Part shown: positions 24,669-34,767 of the stretch, piece by piece
How the letters are laid out: each line of letters opens with the position of its first letter
How positions within the stretch are numbered: position 1 is the stretch's first letter
Assembly (NCBI GenBank): GCA_023954415.1
Contig: JAMLIB010000004.1
Span: 1-64,000 of the forward strand
DNA length: 64,000 bases
Reading direction: 5' to 3'
From: Trueperaceae bacterium
GTDB lineage: Bacteria; Deinococcota; Deinococci; Deinococcales; Trueperaceae
Position numbers and translations under genes: made by a program
The notes under the pieces: model-generated
The model's input: the letters and a program-made list of their open reading frames with translations, nothing else
What the model was told of the DNA's origin: nothing
Database searches by the model: none

Positions 24669-27116
24669 CTACTCCCTGTCGCCGGCCAACGCCTCGGCGA
24701 CCAGGCGCTTCACGACCTCCGGATCGGCCTTCCCGGCCGTGGCGCGCATCACCTGACCGATGAAGAAGCCAGCCAGCCCCGCCTTGCCGCCGCGGTAGGC
24801 GGCCAGCTCGGCTGGATGCTCGGTCAGCACGCCCTCGATCACCGCGAGCACGGCCCCGTCGTCGGTGACTCGTTCCAGGCCACGCGCCGCGACGAGGGCG
24901 GCGGGCGAGGCGCCCGTCTCGACCAGCTCCGCGAAGAGCTCCTTGGCGACGCGCACGGTGACGGTGCCGGCGTCGACGAGCCCCGTGAGCTCGGCCAGGC
25001 CCTCGGGCGTGAGCCGCTGCGCCCCCTGCGCGGCCGCGCCGCCGTCCTTGAGGAGCCGCGCGACGTCCTGCACGACCCACGTGGCAGCGCTCCTCGGCGC
25101 CGCACCAGCGGCCGTAGCGCGCGCGAAGAAGTCGTACAGCGCATCGTTCTGGGCGAGCACGGCGGCGTCGTGCTCGCCCAGGCCGTGCTCGGCCGCGAGC
25201 GTCACGTAACGCTCGCGCTGGGCGGGGGAGAGGGCGGCCGGGTCGAAGGCCGTCTTGGCGGGGCGCGCACGGGTTGCCTCGGGGGCCGGCGTCGTCGCCT
25301 CCGCCCGCGTGGTGGGCCTACCGGCCTCACGCTCGGAGGCGCCGCCCGTGGCCCTGCCGGGCGCCTTGTGCGGGGCTCTACCTGCGACTCTGTCTGCAAC
25401 GGCGTCCGCGGCCCTGTCCGCGGCCTGCTTCGAGCGCGCGTCCTTCAGCGGCACGATGCGGTTGAATACCAGGCCGTCCCGGCCCCGGTCGTCGACGGGG
25501 TCGCGCCAGAAGTAACCGACGCGTTCGAACTGATAGCGGGTGTCGGGCGCGTCGCAGAGCACGCTCGGCTCCACGTAACCGCGCACCTCGCGCAGGGCGT
25601 CGGGGTTCACGTGGTCGAGGAAGTCGCCTTCGGCGCCGTCCGGGTCGGGGACCGTGAAGAGCCGCTCGAACAGGCGCGCCGTCATCGGCACGCCATCGGA
25701 GGCGGACACCCAGTGGAGCGCCGCCCAGACCTTCACGTCCGGCGGGTTGGTCCCGAGGCTGTCCGTGAACGCGTGCGCGCGCAGCTCCACGACCTCCCCG
25801 GCGGCGTCCTTGACGACCTCGTCCAACCGCACGACGTAGCCGTGGCGCAGGCGCACGGCGCGCCCCGGAGCGAGTCGCTTGAAGCCCTTGGACGGCTCCT
25901 CGGCGAAGTCGGAGCGCTCGATGTACACCTCGCGCGTCAGCTGGAGCTTGCGGCTGCCGGTGCCGGGCACGTCGGGCGGCCAGTAGGGGGCGTCCAGCTC
26001 CGTCCGCGTGCCCTCGGGCAGGTTGGTCAGCACGAGCTTCAGCGGCTCGAGCACGGCCATGACGCGTGGCGCCACCGCGTTGAGGTCGTCGCGGACGCTC
26101 GAGTCGAGGAGGGCCAGGTCGGTGCGGCTGTTCGCCTTCGCGACGCCGATGCGGTTGGTGAACTCCCGGATGGCCTCCGGCCGGACGCCCTTGCGGCGCA
26201 GGGCAGAGATCGTGGGCATGCGCGGGTCGTCCCAGCCGTTCACGACCCCCTCGCGCACGAGCCTGATGAGCTTGCGCTTGCTCACCACCGTGTAGTCGAG
26301 GACCAGGCGCGCGAACTCGTACTGGTGTGGCTGCTGTCCGTCGACGAGGCGCTCGACCAGCCAGTCGTAGATGTCACGGTTGTTCTCGAACTCCAGCGTG
26401 CAGAGGCTATGGGTCACGCCCTCGATGGCGTCGGAGAGGGGGTGGGCGAAGTCGTACATGGGGTAGACGGCCCATTCGTTGCCCGTGCGGTAGTGGGTGG
26501 CGTCGACGATGCGGTAGAGGATGGGGTCGCGCATCTTCATGTTGGCGGCGGCCATGTCGATCTTGGCGCGCAGCACGTGCTCGCCGGGGCCGAACTCGCC
26601 GGCGCGCATGCGCGCGAAGAGCTCCACGTTCTCGGAGATGCTGCGGTCCCTGAACGGACTGGGTCGGCCCGGCTCGGTCACGCTGCCCCGGTACTCGCGG
26701 ATCTGGTCCTCGGTCAAGCTGTCCACGTAGGCGTCGCCCGCCTCGATGAGCCTGAGCGCGTACTCGTGCAGCTGGGCGAAGTAGTCGCTCGCGTGGCGCA
26801 CGTCGTGCCATTCGAAGCCGAGCCAGCGCACGTCGCGCTGGATGGCCTCGACGTACTCGGGGTCCTCGGTGACGGGGTTCGTGTCGTCGAAGCGCAGGTA
26901 CGTGATGCCGCCGTAGTCGCTGGCCACCCCGAAGTCGAGGCAGATGGCCTTGGCGTGCCCGATGTGGAGGTAGCCGTTCGGCTCGGGCGGGAAACGGGTG
27001 ACCACGCGTTGCACGGCGCCGCTCGCGATGTCGCGGTCGATGATGTCCGTCACGAAGTTCGGGGCCACGGAGCGCCCCGCCGCCACGGCGGGCGCGCTTG
27101 ACTTGTTCGCTTCCAC
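24669..27116 (-). CDS. glnS: Glutamine-tRNA ligase fused to a YqeY/GatB-tail domain
   Basis: An 815-residue class I synthetase that charges tRNA-Gln with glutamine. The Rossmann catalytic core has the HIGH box (PPEPNGYLHIGHAKA, ~residue 43-57) and the KMSKS equivalent VVSKRKL. Two anticodon-binding beta-barrels follow to about residue 575. A low-complexity Ala/Arg/Thr linker of ~55 residues then connects a C-terminal ~180-residue helical GatB/YqeY-type domain. This fusion is a known feature of Deinococcus GlnRS, where the tail aids tRNA-Gln binding. The start is a GTG with GAGGAG a rather long ~11 nt upstream. Confidence 0.95.
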   Translation of the reverse strand: MEANKSSAPAVAAGRSVAPNFVTDIIDRDIASGAVQRVVTRFPPEPNGYLHIGHAKAICLDFGVASDYGGITYLRFDDTNPVTEDPEYVEAIQRDVRWLGFEWHDVRHASDYFAQLHEYALRLIEAGDAYVDSLTEDQIREYRGSVTEPGRPSPFRDRSISENVELFARMRAGEFGPGEHVLRAKIDMAAANMKMRDPILYRIVDATHYRTGNEWAVYPMYDFAHPLSDAIEGVTHSLCTLEFENNRDIYDWLVERLVDGQQPHQYEFARLVLDYTVVSKRKLIRLVREGVVNGWDDPRMPTISALRRKGVRPEAIREFTNRIGVAKANSRTDLALLDSSVRDDLNAVAPRVMAVLEPLKLVLTNLPEGTRTELDAPYWPPDVPGTGSRKLQLTREVYIERSDFAEEPSKGFKRLAPGRAVRLRHGYVVRLDEVVKDAAGEVVELRAHAFTDSLGTNPPDVKVWAALHWVSASDGVPMTARLFERLFTVPDPDGAEGDFLDHVNPDALREVRGYVEPSVLCDAPDTRYQFERVGYFWRDPVDDRGRDGLVFNRIVPLKDARSKQAADRAADAVADRVAGRAPHKAPGRATGGASEREAGRPTTRAEATTPAPEATRARPAKTAFDPAALSPAQRERYVTLAAEHGLGEHDAAVLAQNDALYDFFARATAAGAAPRSAATWVVQDVARLLKDGGAAAQGAQRLTPEGLAELTGLVDAGTVTVRVAKELFAELVETGASPAALVAARGLERVTDDGAVLAVIEGVLTEHPAELAAYRGGKAGLAGFFIGQVMRATAGKADPEVVKRLVAEALAGDRE

Positions 27117-27164
27117 GTCTACTCGAGCTCCTCGTTCTGGGCCATGCGCCGCCGGCCACTCGTC

Positions 27165-27212
27165 GCGCCTTGCGGCCGCGAGCGGCGCGTGAGGCGCAAG
27201 GCGCTAACTTTA
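27165..27212 (-). promoter_or_regulatory. Possible glnS -10 box and leader hairpin
   Basis: On the minus strand TAAAGT (27212-27207) could be a -10 box, although no -35 is evident. Just downstream a perfect 10-bp inverted repeat (GCGCCTTGCG at 27165-27174 with 27195-27204, 20-nt loop) would form at the 5' end of the message. A leader or attenuator role is inferred. Confidence 0.4.
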
Positions 27213-27262
27213 CCGCGAGCCGGCCGTCGCCTCCCCGTCGCGGTCGGTCGGGGCGGTATCGG

Positions 27263-28153
27263 TCAGCGCAGTATCACGAAGGTGACGAAGAAGTAGGTCA
27301 TGGGCAGCGCGACGATCATGCTGTCGATCCGGTCCAGCACGCCGCCGTGGCCGGGGAGGAAGACCCCGGCGTCCTTCACGCCCGCCCAGCGCTTGAGGAG
27401 CGACTCGAAGAGGTCGCCAAGCTGCGCCGAGCTGCTCACGAGCAGGCTGAAGAGCAGGCCGTCGTAGACGTTGACGTGCAGCCCCGTGTGGTCCTCGAGG
27501 AGGAAGAGCACGCCGCCGACCACCGCCACGGCGAGCACGAGGCCGCCGATCGAGCCCTCAACCGTCTTGTTGGGGGAGACCGACGGCGCGAGCTTGCGCC
27601 TGCCGAGGAGCGAGCCGAAGGTGAACGCCCCCACGTCGGTGGCGACGACGGCCAGAGCAGGCAGCATTATGTACCAGAGGCCGAGCACCGGGTCCGGCGT
27701 GTAGCGCAGGGTTATCACGAAGCCGAAGAACCAGGGGATGTAGAGGTAGCCGAACAGCGAGAAGACGACGGCCTGCAGGGAGTTCTCGTTGGGGTTGGCC
27801 AGCTCGAGCGCCACGAGGTAGAGGGCCACCAGTCCGATGAGGGCCTCGCGCCAGCTCACGCCCGCCACCAGCTGCTGCATGCCGGGGTACGTGATCGGCA
27901 GCGAGGCCGGGAGGGTGAGCACCGTGGCGACCCACAGGCTGCGCTTCCTGATGGGGATCCCGCGCAGGCCGACGAGGGCCGTGTACTCCTGGATGGCGAC
28001 GAAGCACAAGAAGAGGTAGGCCGGCGCCAGCAGCGGCAGGCCTACCCACAAGACGACGAGCGTCACTCCGAACGCCAAGAGGGCCGAGAGGATGCGCGGC
28101 AGATGGCCGCGCCCCCGCGCTCGCCTCGTGGTGTCCGAAGCGGACGCGCTCAC
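27263..28153 (-). CDS. cdsA: Phosphatidate cytidylyltransferase (CDP-diacylglycerol synthase)
   Basis: A 296-residue polytopic membrane enzyme making CDP-diacylglycerol from phosphatidate and CTP for phospholipid synthesis. After ~25 charged residues come about seven or eight hydrophobic segments. The CdsA signature near the C-terminus is clear: SLLKRWAGVKDAGVFLPGHG continuing GVLDRID. Upstream, the PNKTVEG segment matches the family. The GTG start overlaps the frr stop (GTGA, 28150-28153), so it is translated from the rpsB-tsf-pyrH-frr message. Confidence 0.95.
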   Translation of the reverse strand: MSASASDTTRRARGRGHLPRILSALLAFGVTLVVLWVGLPLLAPAYLFLCFVAIQEYTALVGLRGIPIRKRSLWVATVLTLPASLPITYPGMQQLVAGVSWREALIGLVALYLVALELANPNENSLQAVVFSLFGYLYIPWFFGFVITLRYTPDPVLGLWYIMLPALAVVATDVGAFTFGSLLGRRKLAPSVSPNKTVEGSIGGLVLAVAVVGGVLFLLEDHTGLHVNVYDGLLFSLLVSSSAQLGDLFESLLKRWAGVKDAGVFLPGHGGVLDRIDSMIVALPMTYFFVTFVILR

Positions 28154-28704
28154 ACCGCTAGGATGTCCGTCTCCTTGGACCTGGCACGAGCGTCGATCTT
28201 GGCGATGAACTCGTCGGTGAGCTTCTGCACCTCGCCCTCTTGGCGACGCAGGTCGTCCTCGCCGAGGTCGCCTTCCTTCTGCATGGCGCGCAGGTCGGAC
28301 AGGCAGTCTCGGCGGATGTTGCGGACCCCGACCTTGGCCTCCTCGCCCAGGTGGTGGACGGTCTTCACGAGGTCGCGGCGGCGCTCGTCGTTGAGGGGCG
28401 GGACGGAGATGAAGATGCTGTCGCCCTGGTTGCTGGGGTTGAAGCCGAGGTCGGCCTCGAGGATGGCCTTCTCGATGCCCTTCACGACGCTCTTGTCGAA
28501 CGGTGTGATCAGCAGCGTCCTGGCGTCGGGCGTGGAGACGTTCGCCACCTGGTTGAGCGGCACTGTGGTGCCGTAGTACTCCACCACCACCCGACCGAGC
28601 ACGGCCGGGTTCGCGCGCCCGGTGCGCACCGTGGCTAGGTTGGTCTCGTACGCGTCGAGACTCTTCTGCATGCGCTCACGCGCGTCGTTGAGGCCGTCAA
28701 ACAT
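28150..28704 (-). CDS. frr: Ribosome recycling factor
   Basis: A 184-residue factor of the usual length that splits post-termination ribosomes with EF-G. The family layout is seen: N-terminal MQKSLDAYETNLATVRTGRANP, the small beta domain with YYGTTVPLNQVANVS, and the long C-terminal helices with RRDLVKTVHHLGEEAKVGVRNIRR in pieces. GGAGGT 7 nt before the ATG supports the start. It lies between pyrH and cdsA, the common bacterial gene order. Confidence 0.97.
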   Translation of the reverse strand: MFDGLNDARERMQKSLDAYETNLATVRTGRANPAVLGRVVVEYYGTTVPLNQVANVSTPDARTLLITPFDKSVVKGIEKAILEADLGFNPSNQGDSIFISVPPLNDERRRDLVKTVHHLGEEAKVGVRNIRRDCLSDLRAMQKEGDLGEDDLRRQEGEVQKLTDEFIAKIDARARSKETDILAV

Positions 28705-28785
28705 TTCCGCTACCTCCGGGGCCTGCAGGCGCCTTGGAAGAGTAGTTTACCCCGGTCTACCGAAAGGCCGGCCTTCGCGCGCTGC

Positions 28786-30121
<1,336 letters not shown>

Positions 30122-30140
30122 CTCGCATCTTCCCTTCGTT

Positions 30141-30189
30141 GCCGCCCGCTAGGGCGGCGCCCACGTCCGGGTGGGCTCACCGCCCGGAC
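30141..30189 (-). terminator. Attenuator-like hairpins between rpsB and tsf
   Basis: Two short perfect stems occur in the 185-nt gap: GCCGCCC/GGGCGGC (30141-30158, 4-nt loop) and GTCCGGG/CCCGGAC (30165-30189). Neither has a U-tract. In E. coli a partial terminator sits in the same place; a similar role is inferred. Confidence 0.4.
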
Positions 30190-30306
30190 GGGCCTCGCTA
30201 GAGCGCCCGGCCTCTCGCGGCCGTCCGCCCACTCCATCACGCTTCGCCGTCTAGGCGGGTCGTCTCCGGCCCCTGCGACGCTCAGGGCCGGCGGCGGGTA
30301 ACGCGC

Positions 30307-31137
30307 TTACTCGGCGTCCGAGTCGTCGTCCAGCGGCGCTTCTGGCGAATCGCCCTCCGCCGCGGCCGCGGCTTCCTGGATGGCGCGCTCGGAGGCCGAC
30401 ATCGGCATGCGGAGCGTCTCGTGGTCCGGGGAGGCTGTCGTCACCCCTGCATCCTCGCCGCCGCGCATCTCGATGATCACGTCCGCGAGGCGGGCCGTGA
30501 CGAGCTGGATGGAGCGGATGGCGTCGTCGTTGCCGGGGATGATGAAGTCGAGGACGTCGGGGTCGGAGTCCGTGTCGGCCAGCGCCACGACCGGGATGCC
30601 GAGCTTGTTGGCCTCCTTGACCGCGATGGCCTCCTTGGCCGGGTCGATGATGAACAGCGCGTCCGGCAGGCGGTTCAGGTCGCGGATGCCGCCGAGGTAA
30701 CGCTGCAGGCGGTGGAGCTCCTTGCCTAGGTCGATCTGTTCCTTCTTCGTGAAGCGCAGGACCGACTCGTCCTCGAACATGCCCTCGAGCTCGCGCAAAC
30801 GCTCGACGCGGGTGCGGATCGTCTTGAAGTTGGTGAGGAGGCCGCCGAGCCAGCGCTCGTTGATGTACGGCATGCCACAGCGCCGGGCCTCGGCGGCCAG
30901 GATCTCCTGGGCCTGCTTCTTGGCGCCGACGAACAGGATGGTGCCGTTGCGCCCCGCGAGGTCGCGCAGGAAGTCGAACGACTTCTCGCTCTCGACGAGC
31001 GTCTTCTGGAGGTCGATGATGAAGATGCCGTTGCGTTCGGCGAAGATGTAACGCTTCATCTTCGGGTTGCAGCGCTTGGTCTCGTGGCCGAAGTGCACGC
31101 CGGCTTCAAGGAGTTGCTTCATTCCGAGGTACGACAC
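30307..31137 (-). CDS. rpsB: 30S ribosomal protein S2
   Basis: A 276-residue S2, a late-assembling small-subunit protein. The signature [27 protein letters not shown] (in two parts) opens the protein, and [39 protein letters not shown] and the [19 protein letters not shown] block follow. An acidic, Ala-rich tail of ~45 residues extends past the E. coli length. I start at the GTG at 31137 because GGAGGA lies 5 nt upstream and homology begins there, although the frame stays open to 31221. It leads the rpsB-tsf-pyrH-frr-cdsA block. Confidence 0.96.
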   Translation of the reverse strand: MSYLGMKQLLEAGVHFGHETKRCNPKMKRYIFAERNGIFIIDLQKTLVESEKSFDFLRDLAGRNGTILFVGAKKQAQEILAAEARRCGMPYINERWLGGLLTNFKTIRTRVERLRELEGMFEDESVLRFTKKEQIDLGKELHRLQRYLGGIRDLNRLPDALFIIDPAKEAIAVKEANKLGIPVVALADTDSDPDVLDFIIPGNDDAIRSIQLVTARLADVIIEMRGGEDAGVTTASPDHETLRMPMSASERAIQEAAAAAEGDSPEAPLDDDSDAE

Positions 31138-31268
31138 GTTGTTCCTCCATGGCGGGATGTTGAGGTGGATGTCGGTGCGCCGGGCGGTGGTGCCTATGAC
31201 GGCTGGTCCGGTCGCGCCCAAGACAGTTGGTCACGCGGACATCCCGCTGCCGCGGACCAAACCTATGG

Positions 31269-31307
31269 ATTATATAGGAGGACGCCGGCGCAGTCCAGCG
31301 CCGGCGT
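31269..31307 (-). promoter_or_regulatory. rpsB promoter overlapping an upstream terminator hairpin
   Basis: On the minus strand a perfect TATAAT (31274-31269) is preceded at 17 bp by TGGACT (31297-31292). That -35 box is exactly the six-base loop of a perfect 10-bp stem (ACGCCGGCGC at 31282-31291 with 31298-31307), which would also serve as the terminator of the TPR gene ending at 31340. The leader to the rpsB GTG is about 125 nt. Confidence 0.65.
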
Positions 31308-31339
31308 TACCCGTCTCGTGCTGGTCTACCGGCCTCGCG

Positions 31340-32476
31340 TCAGCGCCCGAGGGCCTCGCGCGCGTCGGCGTAGTCGGGGTCGAGCTCGAGGGCGCGCTCG
31401 AAGGCCCGCTTGGCGCTCTCGGCGTCAGTGGCGTTGTTCCGCCGCTGATAAGTCTTGCCGAGCCAGAAGAAGGCGTCGGCGCTCGGGGGCGGGAGGACGG
31501 CGCCCTGCTGGGCGTACTTGACGGCCTCGTCGACGCGCCCGACCGTCAGGTAGGCGCGCGCCAGGTAGGTGTAGACCGGCGGCAGGAAGACGGCGCCGTC
31601 GAGCGTGACGGCCTTCTCGAGCCAGGGCACGCTGCCAGCCACGTCGTCGCACTCGAAGAGGGCGATGCCGAGCTGGGAGACGGCGGAAACGGAGTCGGGA
31701 TTGAGGCTGGCGGCCTGCGACAGCTCGTACTCGGCGGTGCCGCAGTCGCCGAGCCGGTAGGCGATGTTGCCGAGGTTGTTGTGCGCCGTCCAGCTCGACG
31801 GGTCGAGGACGACCGCGCGGCGGAACGCCTGCAGAGCCAGTTCCAGTTCGTCGAGGTCGCGGTAGACGCGCCCGAGGTTCACCTGGACGGTGCTCTTCTC
31901 GTTGGCGGAGCGGGCCGTCGTGCTCGTGTCGGCGCTCACGAGGGTGGCGGCGCGCTCGAGGGTGGTGCGGGACCCGGCCAGGTCGCCGAGGAGGTACTGG
32001 ATGACGCCCTTGGTGTTCTGGACGCGCCAGTCGTCCGGCTTGGTGCGCTCGGCGCGCTGGATGGTGTCGAGCGCGTCGGCCAGGCGGCCGGAGTACGTGT
32101 TCGGGTCGGCCTGGTACTGGTTCTGGTAGGTGATGGCCAGGTAGATGTTGGCGTCTACGAGGTTGGAGTCGGCGGCCTGGGCCGCCTGGAAGGTCTCGAT
32201 GGCGGCAGGGTAGGCGCCCTGGCAGGCGAGGGAGCGCCCCTTGCCGACGAGGGCTACGGCGTTGTTCGGCTCGCCGCGCAGGGCTTCCTGGTAGAAGAAC
32301 TGGGCCAGCGCGCAGTCGCCCCTATCCAGGTAGAAGGCGCCGTTCTCTATCAGGGTCGAGGCGTCGAGGGTCTCCTGATCGGTCCCCTGCGCCGACGCGA
32401 AGCCGACGACCGCGACGAGCAGCGCGGCCAACGCGTGTTTGAGCGAGATGGTGCTCGTGAACCAGGTCCTGATCAA
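31340..32476 (-). CDS. Exported TPR-repeat protein
   Basis: A 378-residue protein with a signal peptide (~1-30, ending VVGFASAQ) and at least eight tetratricopeptide-type helical repeats filling the rest, for example SWTAHNNLGNIAYRLGDCGT and DAFFWLGKTYQRRNNATDAE. Such scaffolds mediate protein contacts in the periplasm; no partner can be named. The start is a TTG with GGAGGA 4 nt upstream, placing the signal peptide at the very N-terminus. It is followed by the hairpin that also carries the rpsB promoter. Confidence 0.85.
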   Translation of the reverse strand: MIRTWFTSTISLKHALAALLVAVVGFASAQGTDQETLDASTLIENGAFYLDRGDCALAQFFYQEALRGEPNNAVALVGKGRSLACQGAYPAAIETFQAAQAADSNLVDANIYLAITYQNQYQADPNTYSGRLADALDTIQRAERTKPDDWRVQNTKGVIQYLLGDLAGSRTTLERAATLVSADTSTTARSANEKSTVQVNLGRVYRDLDELELALQAFRRAVVLDPSSWTAHNNLGNIAYRLGDCGTAEYELSQAASLNPDSVSAVSQLGIALFECDDVAGSVPWLEKAVTLDGAVFLPPVYTYLARAYLTVGRVDEAVKYAQQGAVLPPPSADAFFWLGKTYQRRNNATDAESAKRAFERALELDPDYADAREALGR

Positions 32477-32838
32477 CGTGTCCTCCGAAAGACCTCAATT
32501 CGGTGCGGCGAGTCTAACATCGCCCCGAGAGACGGTAGAAACCGGCGGAGCAGCTCTTGGCCCCCGCCGTTCCTCATCTCGGACATCATCGCTAGACAGT
32601 GTGAGAGCGCCGTGTGCCGTGTAGCGCGGCAAGTCCGGCTTCGAGGGGCCGCGTGAGCGCATCCCGGTCGTCCGGCGTCCAGGTTGTGTTCGCGGTGGCA
32701 GGTACGCCGCTCGGCACCCTTTGGTAGCATGAGCAAGTTGCCGTCGCGGCCTGCTCTAGCAGCGTCCGGTCTCGAGTCGACGTCGACCTCGCCCCGCGCC
32801 CGTCCGGCGCGAGCGGGAAGGAAGCAGGTAAGCCCCAC
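32477..32838. other. Divergent intergenic region, no gene seen
   Basis: This 362-nt stretch separates the TPR gene (minus) and ctaA (plus). Candidate -10 boxes are TAGCAT near 32726 (plus) and TAGACT near 32510 (minus), but neither has a convincing -35. The reading frames that cross it have poor codon bias. A purine-rich GGAAGGAAG stretch near 32817-32825 may serve the ctaA GTG. Confidence 0.5.
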
Positions 32839-33807
32839 GTGAAGGGTCCATCCACAGCGCTGCTGGCCTGGTCGGCGCTCGTAGGCAACGCCATCGTCAT
32901 CCTGCAGGGCGCCGTCGTCCGCGGCACCGGCTCGGGGGCCGGCTGTGGGAGCCACTGGCCCACGTGCAACGGCACCGTCGTGCCCGTCGACCCGTCGCTC
33001 TCCACCCTCATCGAGTTCAGCCACCGCCTGCTCTCGGCCGCCGTCCTCGTGCTCGGGGCGTGGCTGCTCGTGAAGGCGCTTCGCGCCCGCAAGGAGCGGC
33101 CAGGTCTGGCGGCCTACGCGTCGCTCGCCTTCGGCTTCCTCGTGCTCGAGGCCCTCATCGGCGCCGCTACCGTCCTCCTCGGGATGACGGGCGAGAACGC
33201 CAGCGTGGCGCGCGGCGTATGGGTGGCCTCCCACCTCGTCAACTCGCTGCTCCTCATCGGCGCGCTCGCCGGGACGGTCGTCTACGCGCGGCGCGACGCC
33301 CCCGCCTACCCCTTGCGCCTCGGCGCACAAGCGAACCTGACGGTCGCGTTGACCGTCGGGCTCGGCGTCATGCTCCTCGTCATGTTCACCGGGGGCATCG
33401 CCGCCATGGGCAACACCATCTTCCCCTCCGAGTCGTTGGCGGCCGGCCTGCGCGCCGACTTCGACCCCGGTTCCCACCTGCTCATCCGCCTACGGGTGCT
33501 GCACCCCCTCATCGCCATCGGTGCCGGCACGTACCTGTTCGTGTCGCTGGGGCTGGCCTGGTGGCTCAAGCCCGTGCCGGCGGCTCGGCGCACGGCGCAG
33601 GCGCTGCTGATCGTCTACCTGGTCCAACTCGTGATCGGCGTGGCCAACCTCGCCTTCCTCGCGCCGCTGGCGGTGCAACTGCTTCACCTGAGCGTGGCCG
33701 TGGCGGCCTATGCCCTCCTGGCCGCCACGAGCATCCAGATCCTCGGCGGGCGACCGGTGCCTACGGCAGTGCCGCGGGGCGCCGCGATGGGGAGCATCGA
33801 AGGATGA
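32839..33807 (+). CDS. ctaA: Heme A synthase (COX15/CtaA family)
   Basis: A 322-residue, eight-helix membrane enzyme oxidising the C8 methyl of heme O to give heme A for aa3-type oxidases. Conserved histidines sit at helix ends (EFSHRLLS; VLHPLIAIGAG; LLHLSVAVAAY). The first periplasmic loop has the paired cysteines of the bacterial type (GAGCGSHWPTCNG), and both sequence halves are visible as an internal repeat. The start is a GTG. Its TGA overlaps the ctaB ATG (ATGA, 33804-33807), coupling production of the two enzymes. Confidence 0.93.
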   Translation: MKGPSTALLAWSALVGNAIVILQGAVVRGTGSGAGCGSHWPTCNGTVVPVDPSLSTLIEFSHRLLSAAVLVLGAWLLVKALRARKERPGLAAYASLAFGFLVLEALIGAATVLLGMTGENASVARGVWVASHLVNSLLLIGALAGTVVYARRDAPAYPLRLGAQANLTVALTVGLGVMLLVMFTGGIAAMGNTIFPSESLAAGLRADFDPGSHLLIRLRVLHPLIAIGAGTYLFVSLGLAWWLKPVPAARRTAQALLIVYLVQLVIGVANLAFLAPLAVQLLHLSVAVAAYALLAATSIQILGGRPVPTAVPRGAAMGSIEG

Positions 33808-34730
33808 CTACGGACGATGGTGATCACATGACGAACGCTCAGGAACACCCGAAGGCGACGATCCGCGACTACTGGATCCTCACCAAGCCGAAGGTCATCT
33901 CGCTCCTGCTGCTCACGGCCGTCGGCGCCATGTTCATCGCGGCGGGCGGCATGCCGAACTGGCTGGCGCTCCTCGGCATGCTCATCGGCGGCTTCATGTC
34001 CGCCGGCGCCGCCGGCGTCTACAACATGGTCTACGACGCCGACATCGACGTGAACATGAAGCGCACGGCCAAGCGACCGATGGTCAAGGGCTCCGTCACG
34101 CCCCGCAACGCGCTGATCTTCGCCGTCGCGCTGACCCTCCTGTCCTTCGCGGTCATCGCCCTGACGAGCAACGTGCTCGCCGCGCTGCTCTCCTGGGCGG
34201 GCATCGCCTTCTACGTCCTCATCTACACGATGTGGCTGAAGCGCAGCACATGGCAGAACATCGTCATCGGCGGCGCCGCCGGCGCCATCCCGCCGCTCGT
34301 CGGCTGGGCGGCCGTCACGAACGACTTGAGCCTCCTCGCCTGGATCCTCTTCGCGGTCGTGTTCGCCTGGACGCCCGTGCACTTCTGGGCGCTGGCGCTC
34401 ATGGTCAAGAAGGACTACGCCAACGTCGGCGTGCCCATGGCGCCGGCCGTGATCGGCGACAGGGCCACGGTCATGCAGATGGTCTTCTACACTTTCCTGA
34501 CCATCGTGCTGACCGTGCTGCCGTTCTTCTTGCACCAGTTCAGCCTCGCCTACTTCCTCGCCGCGCTCGTCCTCAACCTCGTCCTGGTCATGCGCATGGC
34601 GCGCGTCTTCATGGTCGTGCGGGCGGGCGGCACGGTCGACCGGGTCACGGCGCTGCCCCTCTACCTGTACTCCATGAGCTACCTGGCGCTGCTCTTCGTC
34701 GTGATGGCGCTCGACCGCGCCATCTTCTAG
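33804..34730 (+). CDS. ctaB: Protoheme IX farnesyltransferase (heme O synthase)
   Basis: A 308-residue UbiA-type prenyltransferase adding farnesyl to heme B. The allylic-diphosphate/Mg site is seen in NMVYDADIDVNMKRTAKRPM, and a second conserved loop contains WTPVHFWALAL. Nine hydrophobic segments fit the family. The start at 33804 overlaps the ctaA stop; a second ATG nine codons on is also possible. The product is the substrate of CtaA, so the pair performs both steps of heme A formation. Confidence 0.95.
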   Translation: MTTDDGDHMTNAQEHPKATIRDYWILTKPKVISLLLLTAVGAMFIAAGGMPNWLALLGMLIGGFMSAGAAGVYNMVYDADIDVNMKRTAKRPMVKGSVTPRNALIFAVALTLLSFAVIALTSNVLAALLSWAGIAFYVLIYTMWLKRSTWQNIVIGGAAGAIPPLVGWAAVTNDLSLLAWILFAVVFAWTPVHFWALALMVKKDYANVGVPMAPAVIGDRATVMQMVFYTFLTIVLTVLPFFLHQFSLAYFLAALVLNLVLVMRMARVFMVVRAGGTVDRVTALPLYLYSMSYLALLFVVMALDRAIF

Positions 34731-34767
34731 CCGTGGCCGCGACCGTGGTCGCCCGGAGGGGCGACGG

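Noticed and set aside
23799-27101. 1100-codon plus-strand open frame opposite nagA and glnS
   Set aside because: It is an antisense shadow created by high GC3 in glnS; its protein is repetitive (Arg/His/Val/Gly-rich) with no domain, while glnS is a clear synthetase.
32592-33092. Minus-strand ORF covering the gap upstream of ctaA
   Set aside because: No ribosome site, no recognisable protein, and half of it is antisense of ctaA.
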